Positions 52,568 through 61,016 are shown, numbered from the stretch's first letter. The stretch: DNA of 64,000 nt from Streptomyces sp. NBC_01351 (GCF_036237315.1 NZ_CP108356.1:496001-560000); one strand, 5' to 3'. The notes: generated from the letters alone by a model not told the origin. Translations and numbers: made by a program.

Positions 52568-52584
52568 CTTACGGGACTGGTAAG
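52568..52584. promoter_or_regulatory. LysR-type operator (T-N11-A)
   Basis: CTTAC-GGGACTG-GTAAG has perfect 5-bp arms and contains the T-N11-A spacing of LysR sites. It lies 9 nt before the LysR start and 47 nt before the DapA-like start. Confidence 0.75.
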
Positions 52585-52630
52585 AAATGCGAACTGGATC
52601 TGACGGGTCGGGCGGGCGAGGCTCTACGGC

Positions 52631-53566
52631 ATGGCACAGGACACCACTCAGAACGCGGCCCGGACCCTCTCCCCCGCCGCCTCCCTCCACGGGATCCACC
52701 TACCGCTCGTCACCCCCTTCGACCGGGCCGGGGAGGTGGCCGCCGAAGCCCTCGAAGGGCTCGCCCACGAGGCGCTCGACGCGGGCGCCACGGGAATCGT
52801 CGCCCTCGGCACCACCGCGGAGAGCGCCGCCCTGGACGAGGCGGAGCGCGACCTCGTCACCGACGTGTGCGCCCGGGTCTGCCGGGAGCGGGGGGCGGTG
52901 CTGACCGTCGGCGCCGGGGCGAGCGGGACCCGGGCCGCCGAGGCATCCCTGGCCCGACTGGCCCGGTGGCCGGGGGCGCGGGCGGCGCTGGTGACGGTCC
53001 CGTCGTTCGTACGGCCCTCGGCGGCGGGGGTGCTGGCGCACTTCACGCGACTGGCCGAGGTGAGCCCCGTACCGCTGATCGTCTATCACATCCCCTACCG
53101 CACGGGGCAGCCGCTGAACGCGGCCGCGCTGCGGGCGATCGGGGCGCTCCCGGGGGTGGCCGGGATGAAGTACTCCGGCGGGGGCATCGGCGAGGACACG
53201 GTCGCACTGCTCGGCGACCTGCCGCCCGGGTTCGAGGTGCTGGCCGGGGACGACGCGTACGTCTCCCCGCTGCTGGCGCTCGGCGCGACGGGCGGGATCC
53301 TCGCCTCGGCCCACCTGGCGACAGCCCGGTTCGTGGAGCTCGCGGAGGCCTGGCGGGCGGGGGACGCGGCCCGGGCCCGACTGCTGGGGCACGCCCTGGC
53401 CCGGCTGTCCGCGGCGGCCTTCGCCGAGCCCAACCCGACGGTCGTCAAGGGCGCCCTGCACGCCCTGGGGCGGATCCCGACCCCCGACGTACGGCTCCCG
53501 CTGCTGCCTGCGTCCGAGGCGTCGGTGGCGGCGACTCTCGAGCGGCTGACGGAACTGCCCGCCTAG
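52631..53566 (+). CDS. DapA/NanA-superfamily lyase (dihydrodipicolinate synthase family)
   Basis: A 311-residue class I aldolase-fold protein. The N-terminal block LPLVTPFDRAGEVAAEALEGL and GTTAESAALDEAER bind the substrate carboxylate. The catalytic Tyr is in YHIPYRTG and the Schiff-base Lys180 in GMKYSGGG. True DapA usually has GTTGE; here the loop reads GTTAE, so this may be a paralogue for another 2-oxo acid aldol. It is under likely control of the divergent LysR protein. Confidence 0.9.
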   Translation: MAQDTTQNAARTLSPAASLHGIHLPLVTPFDRAGEVAAEALEGLAHEALDAGATGIVALGTTAESAALDEAERDLVTDVCARVCRERGAVLTVGAGASGTRAAEASLARLARWPGARAALVTVPSFVRPSAAGVLAHFTRLAEVSPVPLIVYHIPYRTGQPLNAAALRAIGALPGVAGMKYSGGGIGEDTVALLGDLPPGFEVLAGDDAYVSPLLALGATGGILASAHLATARFVELAEAWRAGDAARARLLGHALARLSAAAFAEPNPTVVKGALHALGRIPTPDVRLPLLPASEASVAATLERLTELPA

Positions 53567-53711
53567 CCCGGACCGGACCGCGCCACGCCACGCCACGCCG
53601 CGCCGCGCCGGAAAGCATCCACTGTGGGCGATTTGCACCATACGCACGAGCCGCCCCAATAGGGCCTGCGGAGAGTGGACTTGCCCGTATTGGCCGTGCG
53701 ACCGCGGGCCC

Positions 53712-53725
53712 GTGATGTGAGTCAC
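53712..53725. promoter_or_regulatory. Crp-like site upstream of the wall-hydrolase gene
   Basis: GTGATGTGAGTCAC has GTGA-N6-TCAC symmetry, the classical CRP arrangement; it deviates from the Streptomyces GTGNC-N4-GNCAC form by one base. In Streptomyces, Crp is known to act on resuscitation-factor and wall-lytic genes, which fits the LysM/SLT gene 250 nt downstream (inference). Confidence 0.5.
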
Positions 53726-53757
53726 GCCGAATACGCCAACATCATTTCCAACAGGAG

Positions 53758-53789
53758 GCCGATTCCCTTTCCCCGGAAAGGGAATCGGC
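53758..53789 (+). terminator. perfect 15-bp hairpin in the leader of the wall-hydrolase gene
   Basis: GCCGATTCCCTTTCC pairs exactly with GGAAAGGGAATCGGC around two bases. It abuts an orphan AGGAGG (53753-53758). It may terminate the DapA-like transcript 190 nt behind its stop, or act as a leader attenuator; there is no T-run. Confidence 0.5.
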
Positions 53790-53973
53790 TATTGCGCCGA
53801 GACACCGACAAGGTCATTTACCGGACCTGTCACGGGATGTCGATCTACCGGTGGAATTCGGGTCTTGTTCCCGCCCGGCGGCAACGCCTACGGTCACCTC
53901 GTTCCTGGTGGTCCGCAGCCGAATCCCGGCCGGCGCCGGGGCTCTCCCGTCCCCCCACGTGAGGAATTCCGCC

Positions 53974-54690
53974 ATGCCCGCCAAGGGAAAGCACCGCCGG
54001 CCGAAGCACAACCCGATCACCCGCAAGCTGGCCCTCGCCGGCACGAGTGGCGCGGCCCTCACCCTCCCGCTGATCAGCGCGACCACCGCCGGGGCGGTGG
54101 AGACGACCGCCGCTCCCGCGGCCCGCACCACGGCCACCGCAGCCGCCGCGGCCGCTCCCACGACCTATTCCGTGGTCGCCGGTGACACGCTTTCCGAGAT
54201 TGCCGCGAAGCATTCCGTGAGCGGCGGCTGGAAGCAGCTCTATGCGGCGAACCGGAGCGCCATCGGCGACAACCCGGCGATCATCCGCCCCGGCATCAAG
54301 CTGAAGCTCGGCACCGAGGCGAAGGCCGACCGCGCGAGCCGGTCCGCCGCCCGGCCCGCCCTCACCTACGCGAACAACCTCGACGGCTGGATCCGCGAAT
54401 CCCTCGCCGTGATGGCCAAGCACGGAATTCCCGGTACCTACAACGGAATTCACCGCAACGTGATGCGGGAGTCCTCCGGCAACCCCCTCGCGATCAACAA
54501 CTGGGACATCAACGCCCAGAACGGCATCCCGTCCAAGGGCCTGCTGCAGGTCATCGACCCGACCTTCCGGTCCTACCACGTGCCGGGCACCTCGTCGGAC
54601 TCGTACGACCCGGTCGCCAACATCACCGCGGCCTGCAACTACGCGGCCGCGCGCTACGGCTCCATCGACAACGTCAACGGGCCCTACTGA
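53974..54690 (+). CDS. secreted LysM and SLT-type transglycosylase
   Basis: A 238-residue protein starting MPAKGKHRRPKHNPIT, with GAGGAA upstream. A long basic signal peptide (residues 1 to about 40) is followed by a LysM domain (TYSVVAGDTLSEIAAKHSV to IIRPGIKLKL, about 65-115). A lysozyme-like transglycosylase domain then has MRESSGNPLAINNWDINA (catalytic Glu in RESSGNP), SKGLLQVIDPTFRSY and NITAACNYAAARYGS. It binds peptidoglycan and cleaves glycan strands during growth or germination. It is convergent with the kinase gene. Confidence 0.94.
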   Translation: MPAKGKHRRPKHNPITRKLALAGTSGAALTLPLISATTAGAVETTAAPAARTTATAAAAAAPTTYSVVAGDTLSEIAAKHSVSGGWKQLYAANRSAIGDNPAIIRPGIKLKLGTEAKADRASRSAARPALTYANNLDGWIRESLAVMAKHGIPGTYNGIHRNVMRESSGNPLAINNWDINAQNGIPSKGLLQVIDPTFRSYHVPGTSSDSYDPVANITAACNYAAARYGSIDNVNGPY

Positions 54691-54705
54691 GCCGCCCGCT
54701 GAGCC

Positions 54706-56376
54706 TCAGGACGGGACGACCTTCTTGACCTTCCCGTCGATACCGGCCAGCACGTAGCCGCCACGGCCGTGCTCGTCGCTGAGGTAGGGCCGCATGCAGG
54801 GGACCTGGTCCATCATCCAGGGGTCGACGATCACGTAGCGCGAGGTCGGGTTCGGGACGCCCAGGTCCTTCTGCGACTGCTCCAGCAGACCGGGCAGGGC
54901 GTCCCAGTTGACCGTGACCATGTCGATCAGCGGCTCGCCGTCCTTGACCGTGCCGTTCGGGCCCGTGCGCTTGGCAGCGCCGTCGCGGTACTGCCAGGAG
55001 TCCACGGTCTTGGCACCGGGGGCGGTGGGGATGGCGGCGATGACGTAGCCGTCGTAGACCTTCAGGTCAACGAAGGTGGTCGTGCCCGTCTGCTGTTTGA
55101 AGGCCTCCAGGGCGATCCGGACGTTCTCCGGGGTGAGCATGCTGCCCCGGGGCGCGCTCGCCTTGGGGGTGCTCGTCTTCGGTCCGAGAGTGGCGGGGCG
55201 GGTGGGAGTGGGGGTCGGGGTGGTGCCGGCCGCCACGGCCGTGGGGCCGCCCTTCGCGTCGTCGCGGGCGCCGTCGCCCGTGGTGCCGTCGGGCAGCAGC
55301 CGGACGATCCCGACGACTCCGGCGACCAGCACCGCCGCGAGTACGGCGCCCATCAGCACCGGGCGGCGACGAGGGGCCCGCTCCGCGGGAAGGGGCGCGG
55401 TGGGGGCCGCGTAGGGGGAAGCCACCGGGGTGGGGACCGGGCCGAACGGCGGCGGGGTGGCCGGCACGTACGGCCCGTACCCGGCCGGAACGGCGGCGGC
55501 TGCCAGGGGCGGGGCGCCCGCGCCGCCGAGAGCAGCGCTCGCGTCCCGGAGCAGTCGTTCCAGCTGCTCCCCGTCGGGCCGCGCGGCCGGGTCCCGTACG
55601 AGCAGCCGTTCCAGTACGGACCCCAGCGGGCCCGAGCGCACGGGCGCCGGGATCGGCTCGTCCAGCACGGCGACGACCGTGGCCAGGCTGGTGGCCCGGC
55701 GCAGCGGGTGGACCCCCTCCGCGGCCACGTACAGCAGCATGCCCAGCGACCACAGGTCGGAGGCGGCCAACCCCTCCTCGCCCCGGACGCGTTCGGGCGC
55801 GATGTATTCGGGCGAGCCGATCAGCACGCCGGTCGCGGTGAGTCCCGTCGATCCGTGCAGGGCCGCGATGCCGAAGTCGGTGAGCACCGCCGAGCCGTCG
55901 GGCCGCAGCAGCACGTTGGCCGGTTTCACATCACGGTGCAGGATCCCCTCGGCGTGCGCGGCGCGCAGCGCGGACAGGACGTCGAGGCCGAGCCGCAGCA
56001 CGTCGACGAGCGGGAGCGGGCCGGCCGCCAGTCGCTCGTGCAGGGAACCGCCCCGGACGAGCTCCATGACGATCCACGGGTGCCCGTCGACGCCGTCGGG
56101 GGGTTCGACGATGTGGTGGATCGTCACCACGTGGGGGTGCGCGAGGCGGGCGAGGGCGCGGGCCTCGCGGACGGCCCGTTCGCGCAACTGGTCGGCCAGG
56201 CCGGGCTGGGCGGCGGCGGTCGCCGGGTCCGGCGGGCGCACCTCCTTGAGTGCGACCTCGCGGTGCAGGGCGATGTCGCGGGCCCGCCACACCGTACCCA
56301 TGCCGCCGCTGCCCAGGGGCGCGACCAGTTCGAAGCGCCCGTCGATCAATTGTCTGCCGGCCTCACCAGTGTCCAT
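54706..56376 (-). CDS. membrane Ser/Thr protein kinase (PknB type) with a unique extracellular domain
   Basis: A 556-residue kinase. The catalytic domain (residues about 13-275) has the P-loop PLGSGGMGTVW, catalytic Lys in VALKEV, HRDVKPANVLL near 146, DFG in LTDFGIAAL and the APE motif as YIAPERV. A Pro-rich juxtamembrane segment and TM helix (about 338-360) follow. The extracellular part (about 415-556) contains TTFVDLKVYDGYVIAAIP and KTVDSWQYRDGAAKR, with no PASTA repeats. The ligand is unknown. It follows the PNGase-like gene (27 nt gap) on the same strand, so they may be cotranscribed. Confidence 0.94.
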   Translation of the reverse strand: MDTGEAGRQLIDGRFELVAPLGSGGMGTVWRARDIALHREVALKEVRPPDPATAAAQPGLADQLRERAVREARALARLAHPHVVTIHHIVEPPDGVDGHPWIVMELVRGGSLHERLAAGPLPLVDVLRLGLDVLSALRAAHAEGILHRDVKPANVLLRPDGSAVLTDFGIAALHGSTGLTATGVLIGSPEYIAPERVRGEEGLAASDLWSLGMLLYVAAEGVHPLRRATSLATVVAVLDEPIPAPVRSGPLGSVLERLLVRDPAARPDGEQLERLLRDASAALGGAGAPPLAAAAVPAGYGPYVPATPPPFGPVPTPVASPYAAPTAPLPAERAPRRRPVLMGAVLAAVLVAGVVGIVRLLPDGTTGDGARDDAKGGPTAVAAGTTPTPTPTRPATLGPKTSTPKASAPRGSMLTPENVRIALEAFKQQTGTTTFVDLKVYDGYVIAAIPTAPGAKTVDSWQYRDGAAKRTGPNGTVKDGEPLIDMVTVNWDALPGLLEQSQKDLGVPNPTSRYVIVDPWMMDQVPCMRPYLSDEHGRGGYVLAGIDGKVKKVVPS

Positions 56377-56403
56377 GGCCGGTCATCGTAGGCGCCGCCG
56401 GTG

Positions 56404-58176
56404 TCAGCAGCGGCGGCGGTCCACGGTGACGGTGCCCTGGACGGTGGTGATCGTACGGTCGTAGCAGCCGCCCGGCGCCCCGGACCCGTGCAGCCGGTAG
56501 CGGGCGGAGGTGGTGGCCACCGCGTGGCGCTGGTCGCGCGGGACGTTCGCGGTGTAGGTGGCGTCGCCCGTGTACCGGTCGTCGAGCCGGGTCACGTCCA
56601 CGCCTCGGCCACCGCGCAGGGTGGTGGTGTCGGCCCGGTCGCCGAGCGAGAGGACGGTGCGCAGCCGGTCCCCGGCGCCCAGGGTGGTCTCTCCGTCCAT
56701 CGTGTACGTGCGGGCGGTGCGGGTGGTGGTCGGCCCGCGCGTCACGCTCTCCTCGTCGGTCCAGGTCGCGGTCAGCGCGTCGCGGTTCTCGCCGTCGGTC
56801 CAGCGGTGTACGGAGCTGCCCCGCACGGCGCGGGTGACGGTGGTGGCGACCCGGCCGTGCGAGGTGTCCAGGTATCCGGCGACGGTCAGCCGGTGGGCGC
56901 CTTCGGTGTCCAGGCGGTGCTCACCGCCGGGGGCGGCGGGCGTCCAGCGGGAGGAGCCGGTCGGTTCGCCCGGCTCGTGCCGGGTCAGGGCGCCTGTGAG
57001 GACCTCGCGGGCCTCGTCCTGCCAGAGCAGCAGGTTGGTGGGGGTGCTCCAGCCGCTCTGCCCGGCCGGGACGCCGGACACGGACACGTCGATCCGGTGC
57101 GGGAGCCCGTCGTTGAGGAGGGCGGCGAAGGGGGTGAGGTCGTAGAGGATCGGCTGGACGTCGAAGGCACGGGGGCCGGGAGTGACGTACCAGAGGAAGG
57201 GGTTGGACCAGCCGCCCGTCCAGACGGTGGGGAAGGGCGCGGCGATGCCCGCGAGTTGCCCGTCCACGGAGACGCGGACCTCGCGGTGCGGCCCGTCGGC
57301 GGCCTTGCAGGAGTAGGGGGCCGCGTCGGGGGTGGTCATGTACCAGTACTCCTCGCAGCCGCCGCCGGAGCCGGTGGCGTACACCTCGGCGAGGAGGCGC
57401 TCCGTGTTGCGCGGGGTGGTGACCGACGGGGTGGTGAGGGGCAGGACGCGGTCGGGGGTGTCGGGGGCCGGCGGGGTACGGCCCTCGGCGGCGTGGAAGG
57501 TCAGGGTGACCTTGACGTCGATGACTCCGGTGTAGGTGTCGTTGACGACGTTGCCGATGAGCATCTCGACGGTCTGCGGGCGGGCGAGGGTGTCGCGGTA
57601 GCGGGTGACGTCCTTCTCCACGGCCCAGGTGATGCCGTCGGGCGAGGGCTGCGGGGTGGAGGTGCGCAGGATCTCGACGCCGCCGAGGGAGAGGTTGCCC
57701 AGGCGGTCGTACTGGCGGCCCTTGACCTTGCCGTCGAGGCGGAGCACGACCTTGGCCCAGTCGGCCGTGCCGCAGCCGGTGGGCGGTGTGTAGTCGCCCC
57801 GGTAGGGCGTGAAGTCGCGGAACTGCGCCTCCGCGAGGGTCACCCGGCAGGACCGGGTCGCGGGCCGGGTGACGGGCGGGGCGGGGGTGAGCGGGTCGTG
57901 CCAGTCGGTCCCGAACTCGGCGGGCGGGTCGCCGGCGGGCGCGGCCGCGGCCATCGCGGGCGCGTACGCGGGGTGACCAGCCGCCGCGGGTGCGGGCGCC
58001 GCGGGCGCGGGCGTCGCGGGCGCGGGCGTCGCGGGCGGGTGCCCGGTCGCCGGGTGAGCGGGCGCGGCGTGCGTGGTGGCGGCGTGCGTGGTGGCGTACG
58101 CGGGTCCCGCGGCGGCCGGGGCGCCGGCGGCCAGCGCGATCGCGCCGAGCAGGCCCATGATCCTGTGTCGTCTCAT
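56404..58176 (-). CDS. secreted PNGase A-like peptide-N-glycosidase
   Basis: A 590-residue protein with a signal peptide (residues 1 to about 28) and a Pro/Ala/His/Thr-rich linker (about 29-85). The catalytic region starts near 110 with CRVTLAEAQFRDFTPY and contains WAKVVLRLDGKVKGRQYDRL, then GVEILRTSTPQPSPDGITW, the PNGase A (peptide-N4-asparagine amidase A) family signature. GGCEEYWYMT and GGWSNPFLWYVTPGPRAFD follow. It would deglycosylate asparagine-linked glycans on extracellular proteins, releasing them for nutrition. The family is best known from plants. The last 120 residues are variable strands. Confidence 0.88.
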   Translation of the reverse strand: MRRHRIMGLLGAIALAAGAPAAAGPAYATTHAATTHAAPAHPATGHPPATPAPATPAPAAPAPAAAGHPAYAPAMAAAAPAGDPPAEFGTDWHDPLTPAPPVTRPATRSCRVTLAEAQFRDFTPYRGDYTPPTGCGTADWAKVVLRLDGKVKGRQYDRLGNLSLGGVEILRTSTPQPSPDGITWAVEKDVTRYRDTLARPQTVEMLIGNVVNDTYTGVIDVKVTLTFHAAEGRTPPAPDTPDRVLPLTTPSVTTPRNTERLLAEVYATGSGGGCEEYWYMTTPDAAPYSCKAADGPHREVRVSVDGQLAGIAAPFPTVWTGGWSNPFLWYVTPGPRAFDVQPILYDLTPFAALLNDGLPHRIDVSVSGVPAGQSGWSTPTNLLLWQDEAREVLTGALTRHEPGEPTGSSRWTPAAPGGEHRLDTEGAHRLTVAGYLDTSHGRVATTVTRAVRGSSVHRWTDGENRDALTATWTDEESVTRGPTTTRTARTYTMDGETTLGAGDRLRTVLSLGDRADTTTLRGGRGVDVTRLDDRYTGDATYTANVPRDQRHAVATTSARYRLHGSGAPGGCYDRTITTVQGTVTVDRRRC

Positions 58177-58288
58177 GGGCCCGCAGTGAAACCGGGCCCG
58201 CCCGGGCCGCGCCAGGGCCGGCGCGGCGGATGTGGCGCGATCTCGCCCCTGCGGCCCGGAGCGCCGGACTCGGGAAGTGCCCTGCCGA

Positions 58289-58795
58289 TCAGGCCGGCAG
58301 GACGACGACGCCGTCGTCGTCGGCGTGGACCGTGTCCCCGGGCCGGAAGGTGGTGCCGCCGATCGTGACGGGCACGTCCGCCTCGCCCGCGCCGGTCTTG
58401 CCGCTCTTGCGGGGGACCGTGCCCAGGGCCTTGACGCCGAGGTCGAGCCCGCCGAGGGCCACGCTGTCGCGGACCGCGCCGTTGATGATCAGGCCCGCCC
58501 AGCCGTTGCGTTCGGCCGCGCCCGCGATGAGGTCCCCGACCAGGGCGGTGCGCAGCGAGCCGCCGCCGTCCACGACGAGGACGGCACCTTCGCCCGGCCC
58601 CTGGAGGAGTTCGCGCAGCAGCGCGTTGTCCTCGTGGCAGGAGAGGGTCCGCACGCGTCCGGCGAACAGTCGGCGGCCGCCCAGTTGCCGGAACTGGGTG
58701 GCACAGATGCCGAGGTCCTCGCCGTACTCGTCGAACATGTCGGCCGTGGGGACCGGGGGTACCCCCGGCGGTGGCTGGGGGAGGGTGACGCTCAT
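58289..58795 (-). CDS. rraA: RraA-family protein
   Basis: A 168-residue single-domain protein. TADMFDEYGEDLGICATQFRQLGG is the family start; GDLIAGAAERNGWAGLIINGAVRD (with GAVRD, the metal/2-oxo acid site) and DLGVKALGTVPRKSGK are conserved. In E. coli RraA binds RNase E and inhibits it; members without that partner are oxaloacetate decarboxylases or HMG aldolases. Which applies here cannot be told. Confidence 0.93.
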   Translation of the reverse strand: MSVTLPQPPPGVPPVPTADMFDEYGEDLGICATQFRQLGGRRLFAGRVRTLSCHEDNALLRELLQGPGEGAVLVVDGGGSLRTALVGDLIAGAAERNGWAGLIINGAVRDSVALGGLDLGVKALGTVPRKSGKTGAGEADVPVTIGGTTFRPGDTVHADDDGVVVLPA

Positions 58796-58887
58796 GTCGC
58801 TGGATCTTCCTCGCTGCTCGTTCTCGCTCGTACGTCGCGCCGTGCGGCCAGCGTAACGGCCGCTCGGTGCGGGTCGGCGGAGCCGTG

Positions 58888-59154
58888 TCAGCGGCGGGAG
58901 TTGCCGAAGAGGATCCGGTAGCCGATCAGCAGGACCAGCGAGCCCGCGATGGCGGAGCCCCAGGTGGCGAGGTCGAAGAACTCGGTCTGGATCGGCTTGT
59001 CGAGGAACTTCGCCGAGAGCCAGCCACCGATGAAAGCGCCCGCGACACCGATGAGCGTGGTGACGATCAGGCCGCCGGGGTCACGGCCGGGCAGCAGGAA
59101 CTTCGCGATGCCTCCGGCCAGCAGTCCCAGGACGATCCAGCTGACGATCCCCAT
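58888..59154 (-). CDS. GlsB/YeaQ/YmgE-family stress membrane protein
   Basis: An 88-residue protein with three hydrophobic segments and the family motifs IVLGLLAGGIAKFLLPG and GVAGAFIGGWLSAKFL. Such proteins are transglycosylase-associated or general-stress membrane proteins of unclear function. It stands alone between RraA and the DMT transporter. Confidence 0.92.
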   Translation of the reverse strand: MGIVSWIVLGLLAGGIAKFLLPGRDPGGLIVTTLIGVAGAFIGGWLSAKFLDKPIQTEFFDLATWGSAIAGSLVLLIGYRILFGNSRR

Positions 59155-59221
59155 GCCCAGTCACTCCGTTTCGGTGTTCGGTCGTTCTGCAGGGAGGACG
59201 CAGCCGGGGCCGGAACGGTTC

Positions 59222-60076
59222 TCAGGCGGTGGCCGCCGCCGGCGCCCGGACCGTCGCGGCGGGCGGGGTCCGGGTCAGCAGCAGCACCCCGCGCGTCGCC
59301 GCCAGGGCTCCGGCCACCGCCAGCAACAGGCCCAGCGCGCCGCCGTGGAGGCGTTCGCCGAGCAGGAGCATGCCGATGGCGGCCGCCGCGAGGGGGTTGG
59401 ACAGGTTCACCACGGCGAGCGGGGCACCGAGCCCGCCCCGGTAGGCCCGCTGCGACAACAGCATCCCGCCGACCGCGAACACCACCACGAGCAGGGCCAC
59501 CGCGACGACCCGGACGCTGAGCAGGTCCCCGCCGCGGCCTCCCGCCACGGCCACGGTCTGGGTCAGGGCGGAGGCGGCCGCGGAGGCCAGCCCGGACGCG
59601 GTCGCGTGCCGCAGCCCGGAGCGCGGGTCCTTGCGGGCGGTGAGCACCAGGATCACGGCGGCCGTCGCCCCGGAGACGGTGAGGGCCTCGGCCAGGGTGA
59701 GGGTGTCGTCGGGGGCCGGTCCGGAGGCCGGGAGCAGCAGCAGGCCGAGCCCGGCGACGGTGGCCAGGGTGCCCCGCCATTCGGTGGCGGCCACCCGGCG
59801 CCCGGCTCCGCGCGCTCCCAGCGGGACGGCGGCCACCAGGGTGAGCGCGCCGAGCGGCTGGACCAGGGTGAGCGGCCCGTACCGCAGGGCGGCCGCGTGC
59901 AGGAGGGCGGCGGTGGCGTTCAGTCCGGCCGACCACCACCAGGCGCCGTTGCCGAGCAGAGCGCCGACGGTGCGGGCGGCTGCGGCCCGGGCGAGCCGCT
60001 CCTGGGCGACGGCAGCGGCCGCGTACGTCGCGGCCGAGGCCAGGCAGAGCGCGACGGCGAGGGCGGTGGCGTTCAC
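59222..60076 (-). CDS. EamA/DMT-type membrane transporter
   Basis: A 284-residue protein of about ten hydrophobic helices from a GTG. The two inverted EamA halves can be seen: LRYGPLTLVQPLGALTLVAAV in the first and GGLGAPLAVVNLSNPLAAAAIG in the second. The start overlaps the stop of the PAP2 gene (GTGA), so it is second in that operon and under control of the divergent TetR. Substrate unknown; efflux of a metabolite or lipid precursor is possible. Confidence 0.9.
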   Translation of the reverse strand: MNATALAVALCLASAATYAAAAVAQERLARAAAARTVGALLGNGAWWWSAGLNATAALLHAAALRYGPLTLVQPLGALTLVAAVPLGARGAGRRVAATEWRGTLATVAGLGLLLLPASGPAPDDTLTLAEALTVSGATAAVILVLTARKDPRSGLRHATASGLASAAASALTQTVAVAGGRGGDLLSVRVVAVALLVVVFAVGGMLLSQRAYRGGLGAPLAVVNLSNPLAAAAIGMLLLGERLHGGALGLLLAVAGALAATRGVLLLTRTPPAATVRAPAAATA

Positions 60077-60984
60077 CGGCCTGCTCCTACGAGGGCGGGA
60101 GCGGGGGCGTTCCGCTGCCCGGGCAGCTCACGTCCGGCGCCGGCCGTTGCCCGCGGCGGCCGCGGGACCAGCAGCAGGGCCGCGCCGAGCAGAACGGTGG
60201 CCACGATCGCGTCGAGCCAGTAGTGGTTGGCCGTGCCGACCACCACGAGCAGGGTCACCAGCGGGTGCAGCAGCCACAGCGCGCGCAGGCGTGAGGACGT
60301 GGCGGCGATCATGCCGAGTGCCAGCATCAGCGCCCAGCCGAAGTGCAGGGAGGGCATCGCCGCGAACTGGTTGGCCATGGTGTCGGCGGCCGGCGCGGCT
60401 CCGTAGACGGTGGGCCCGTACACCTGGCCCGTGTCGACGAGGTGCGCCGGTTCGAGCATCCGCGGGGGCGCGAGGGGGAAGGTGAGGTGCAGGACGAGGG
60501 CGGCGCCGGTGAGCAGCGCCAGGACCCGGCGGGCCCACAGGTAGTGGCCGGGGCGGCGGACGTAGAGCCAGACCAGGAAGAGCGCGGTCGCGGGGAAGTG
60601 GACGGCCGCGTAGTAGGTGTTCGCCGTGTGGACGAGGGCCTCGCCGTGCAGCAGCAGCCGCTGGACCGCGCCTTCGCCGGGCAGGTGCAGGGCCCGCTCG
60701 GCGTCCCAGGTCCATCCCGCGTTGCGGAAGGCCTCCTCGGTGCGGCCCGTCGAGAGCGTCCGGCCCGCCTTGTAGACGGCGAACAGGCCCGCGACGAGCA
60801 GCAGCTCGCGTACGAGCCGGCGCCGCGCCGGCGCCCGGTCGTCGGGCTGCCGTTCGCCGGGCTCCCGTTCACCGGGTTGCTGTCCACCGGGTTGCTGTCC
60901 ACCGGGCTCCCGTTCACCGGGCCGGCGTTCGCGAGGCTCCTGTTGACCGGACTCCCCGGATATCCCGGTGGTCTGGGCGTTCAT
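60073..60984 (-). CDS. PAP2-superfamily membrane phosphatase/transferase with repeat-rich N-terminus
   Basis: A 303-residue protein. Residues 1 to about 50 are a charged Gly/Gln/Pro/Glu tail with units like REPGGQQPGGQQPGEREPGE. The membrane domain (about 58-280) has the PAP2_3 (Aur1/Ipt1-like) signatures MPSLHFGWALML and ANHYWLDAIVATVLL (catalytic His and Asp). Such proteins transfer or remove lipid-linked phosphates such as inositol phosphate. It is first in an operon with the DMT transporter, and the gene faces the TetR gene across an operator array. Confidence 0.9.
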   Translation of the reverse strand: MNAQTTGISGESGQQEPRERRPGEREPGGQQPGGQQPGEREPGERQPDDRAPARRRLVRELLLVAGLFAVYKAGRTLSTGRTEEAFRNAGWTWDAERALHLPGEGAVQRLLLHGEALVHTANTYYAAVHFPATALFLVWLYVRRPGHYLWARRVLALLTGAALVLHLTFPLAPPRMLEPAHLVDTGQVYGPTVYGAAPAADTMANQFAAMPSLHFGWALMLALGMIAATSSRLRALWLLHPLVTLLVVVGTANHYWLDAIVATVLLGAALLLVPRPPRATAGAGRELPGQRNAPAPALVGAGR

Positions 60985-61016
60985 CCCCCGGTCTCGCTTC
61001 CTGTTTCACATGCGCA

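Larger units (their letters stand above)
53567..53973. other. 407-nt intergenic region with repeats, Crp-like site and hairpin
   Basis: The region begins with short CGCCA/CGCGC iterations (about 53579-53609). It then holds a Crp-like palindrome at 53712, an orphan AGGAGG at 53753 and a perfect hairpin at 53758, followed by less GC-rich leader sequence up to the wall-hydrolase gene. A 95-codon frame from 53675 has no family-like features and is not called. Confidence 0.6.

Noticed and set aside
53675..53962. 95-codon open frame in the leader of the wall-hydrolase gene
   Set aside because: The composition is not protein-like, the frame crosses the perfect hairpin, and no ribosome binding site fits its start.
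53790..53973. c-di-AMP (ydaO) riboswitch upstream of the wall-hydrolase gene, as known for some Streptomyces Rpf genes
   Set aside because: The conserved GGGGAACCC-type and GAATCCG-N-CAGCT-type blocks could not be found; only superficial similarity was seen.
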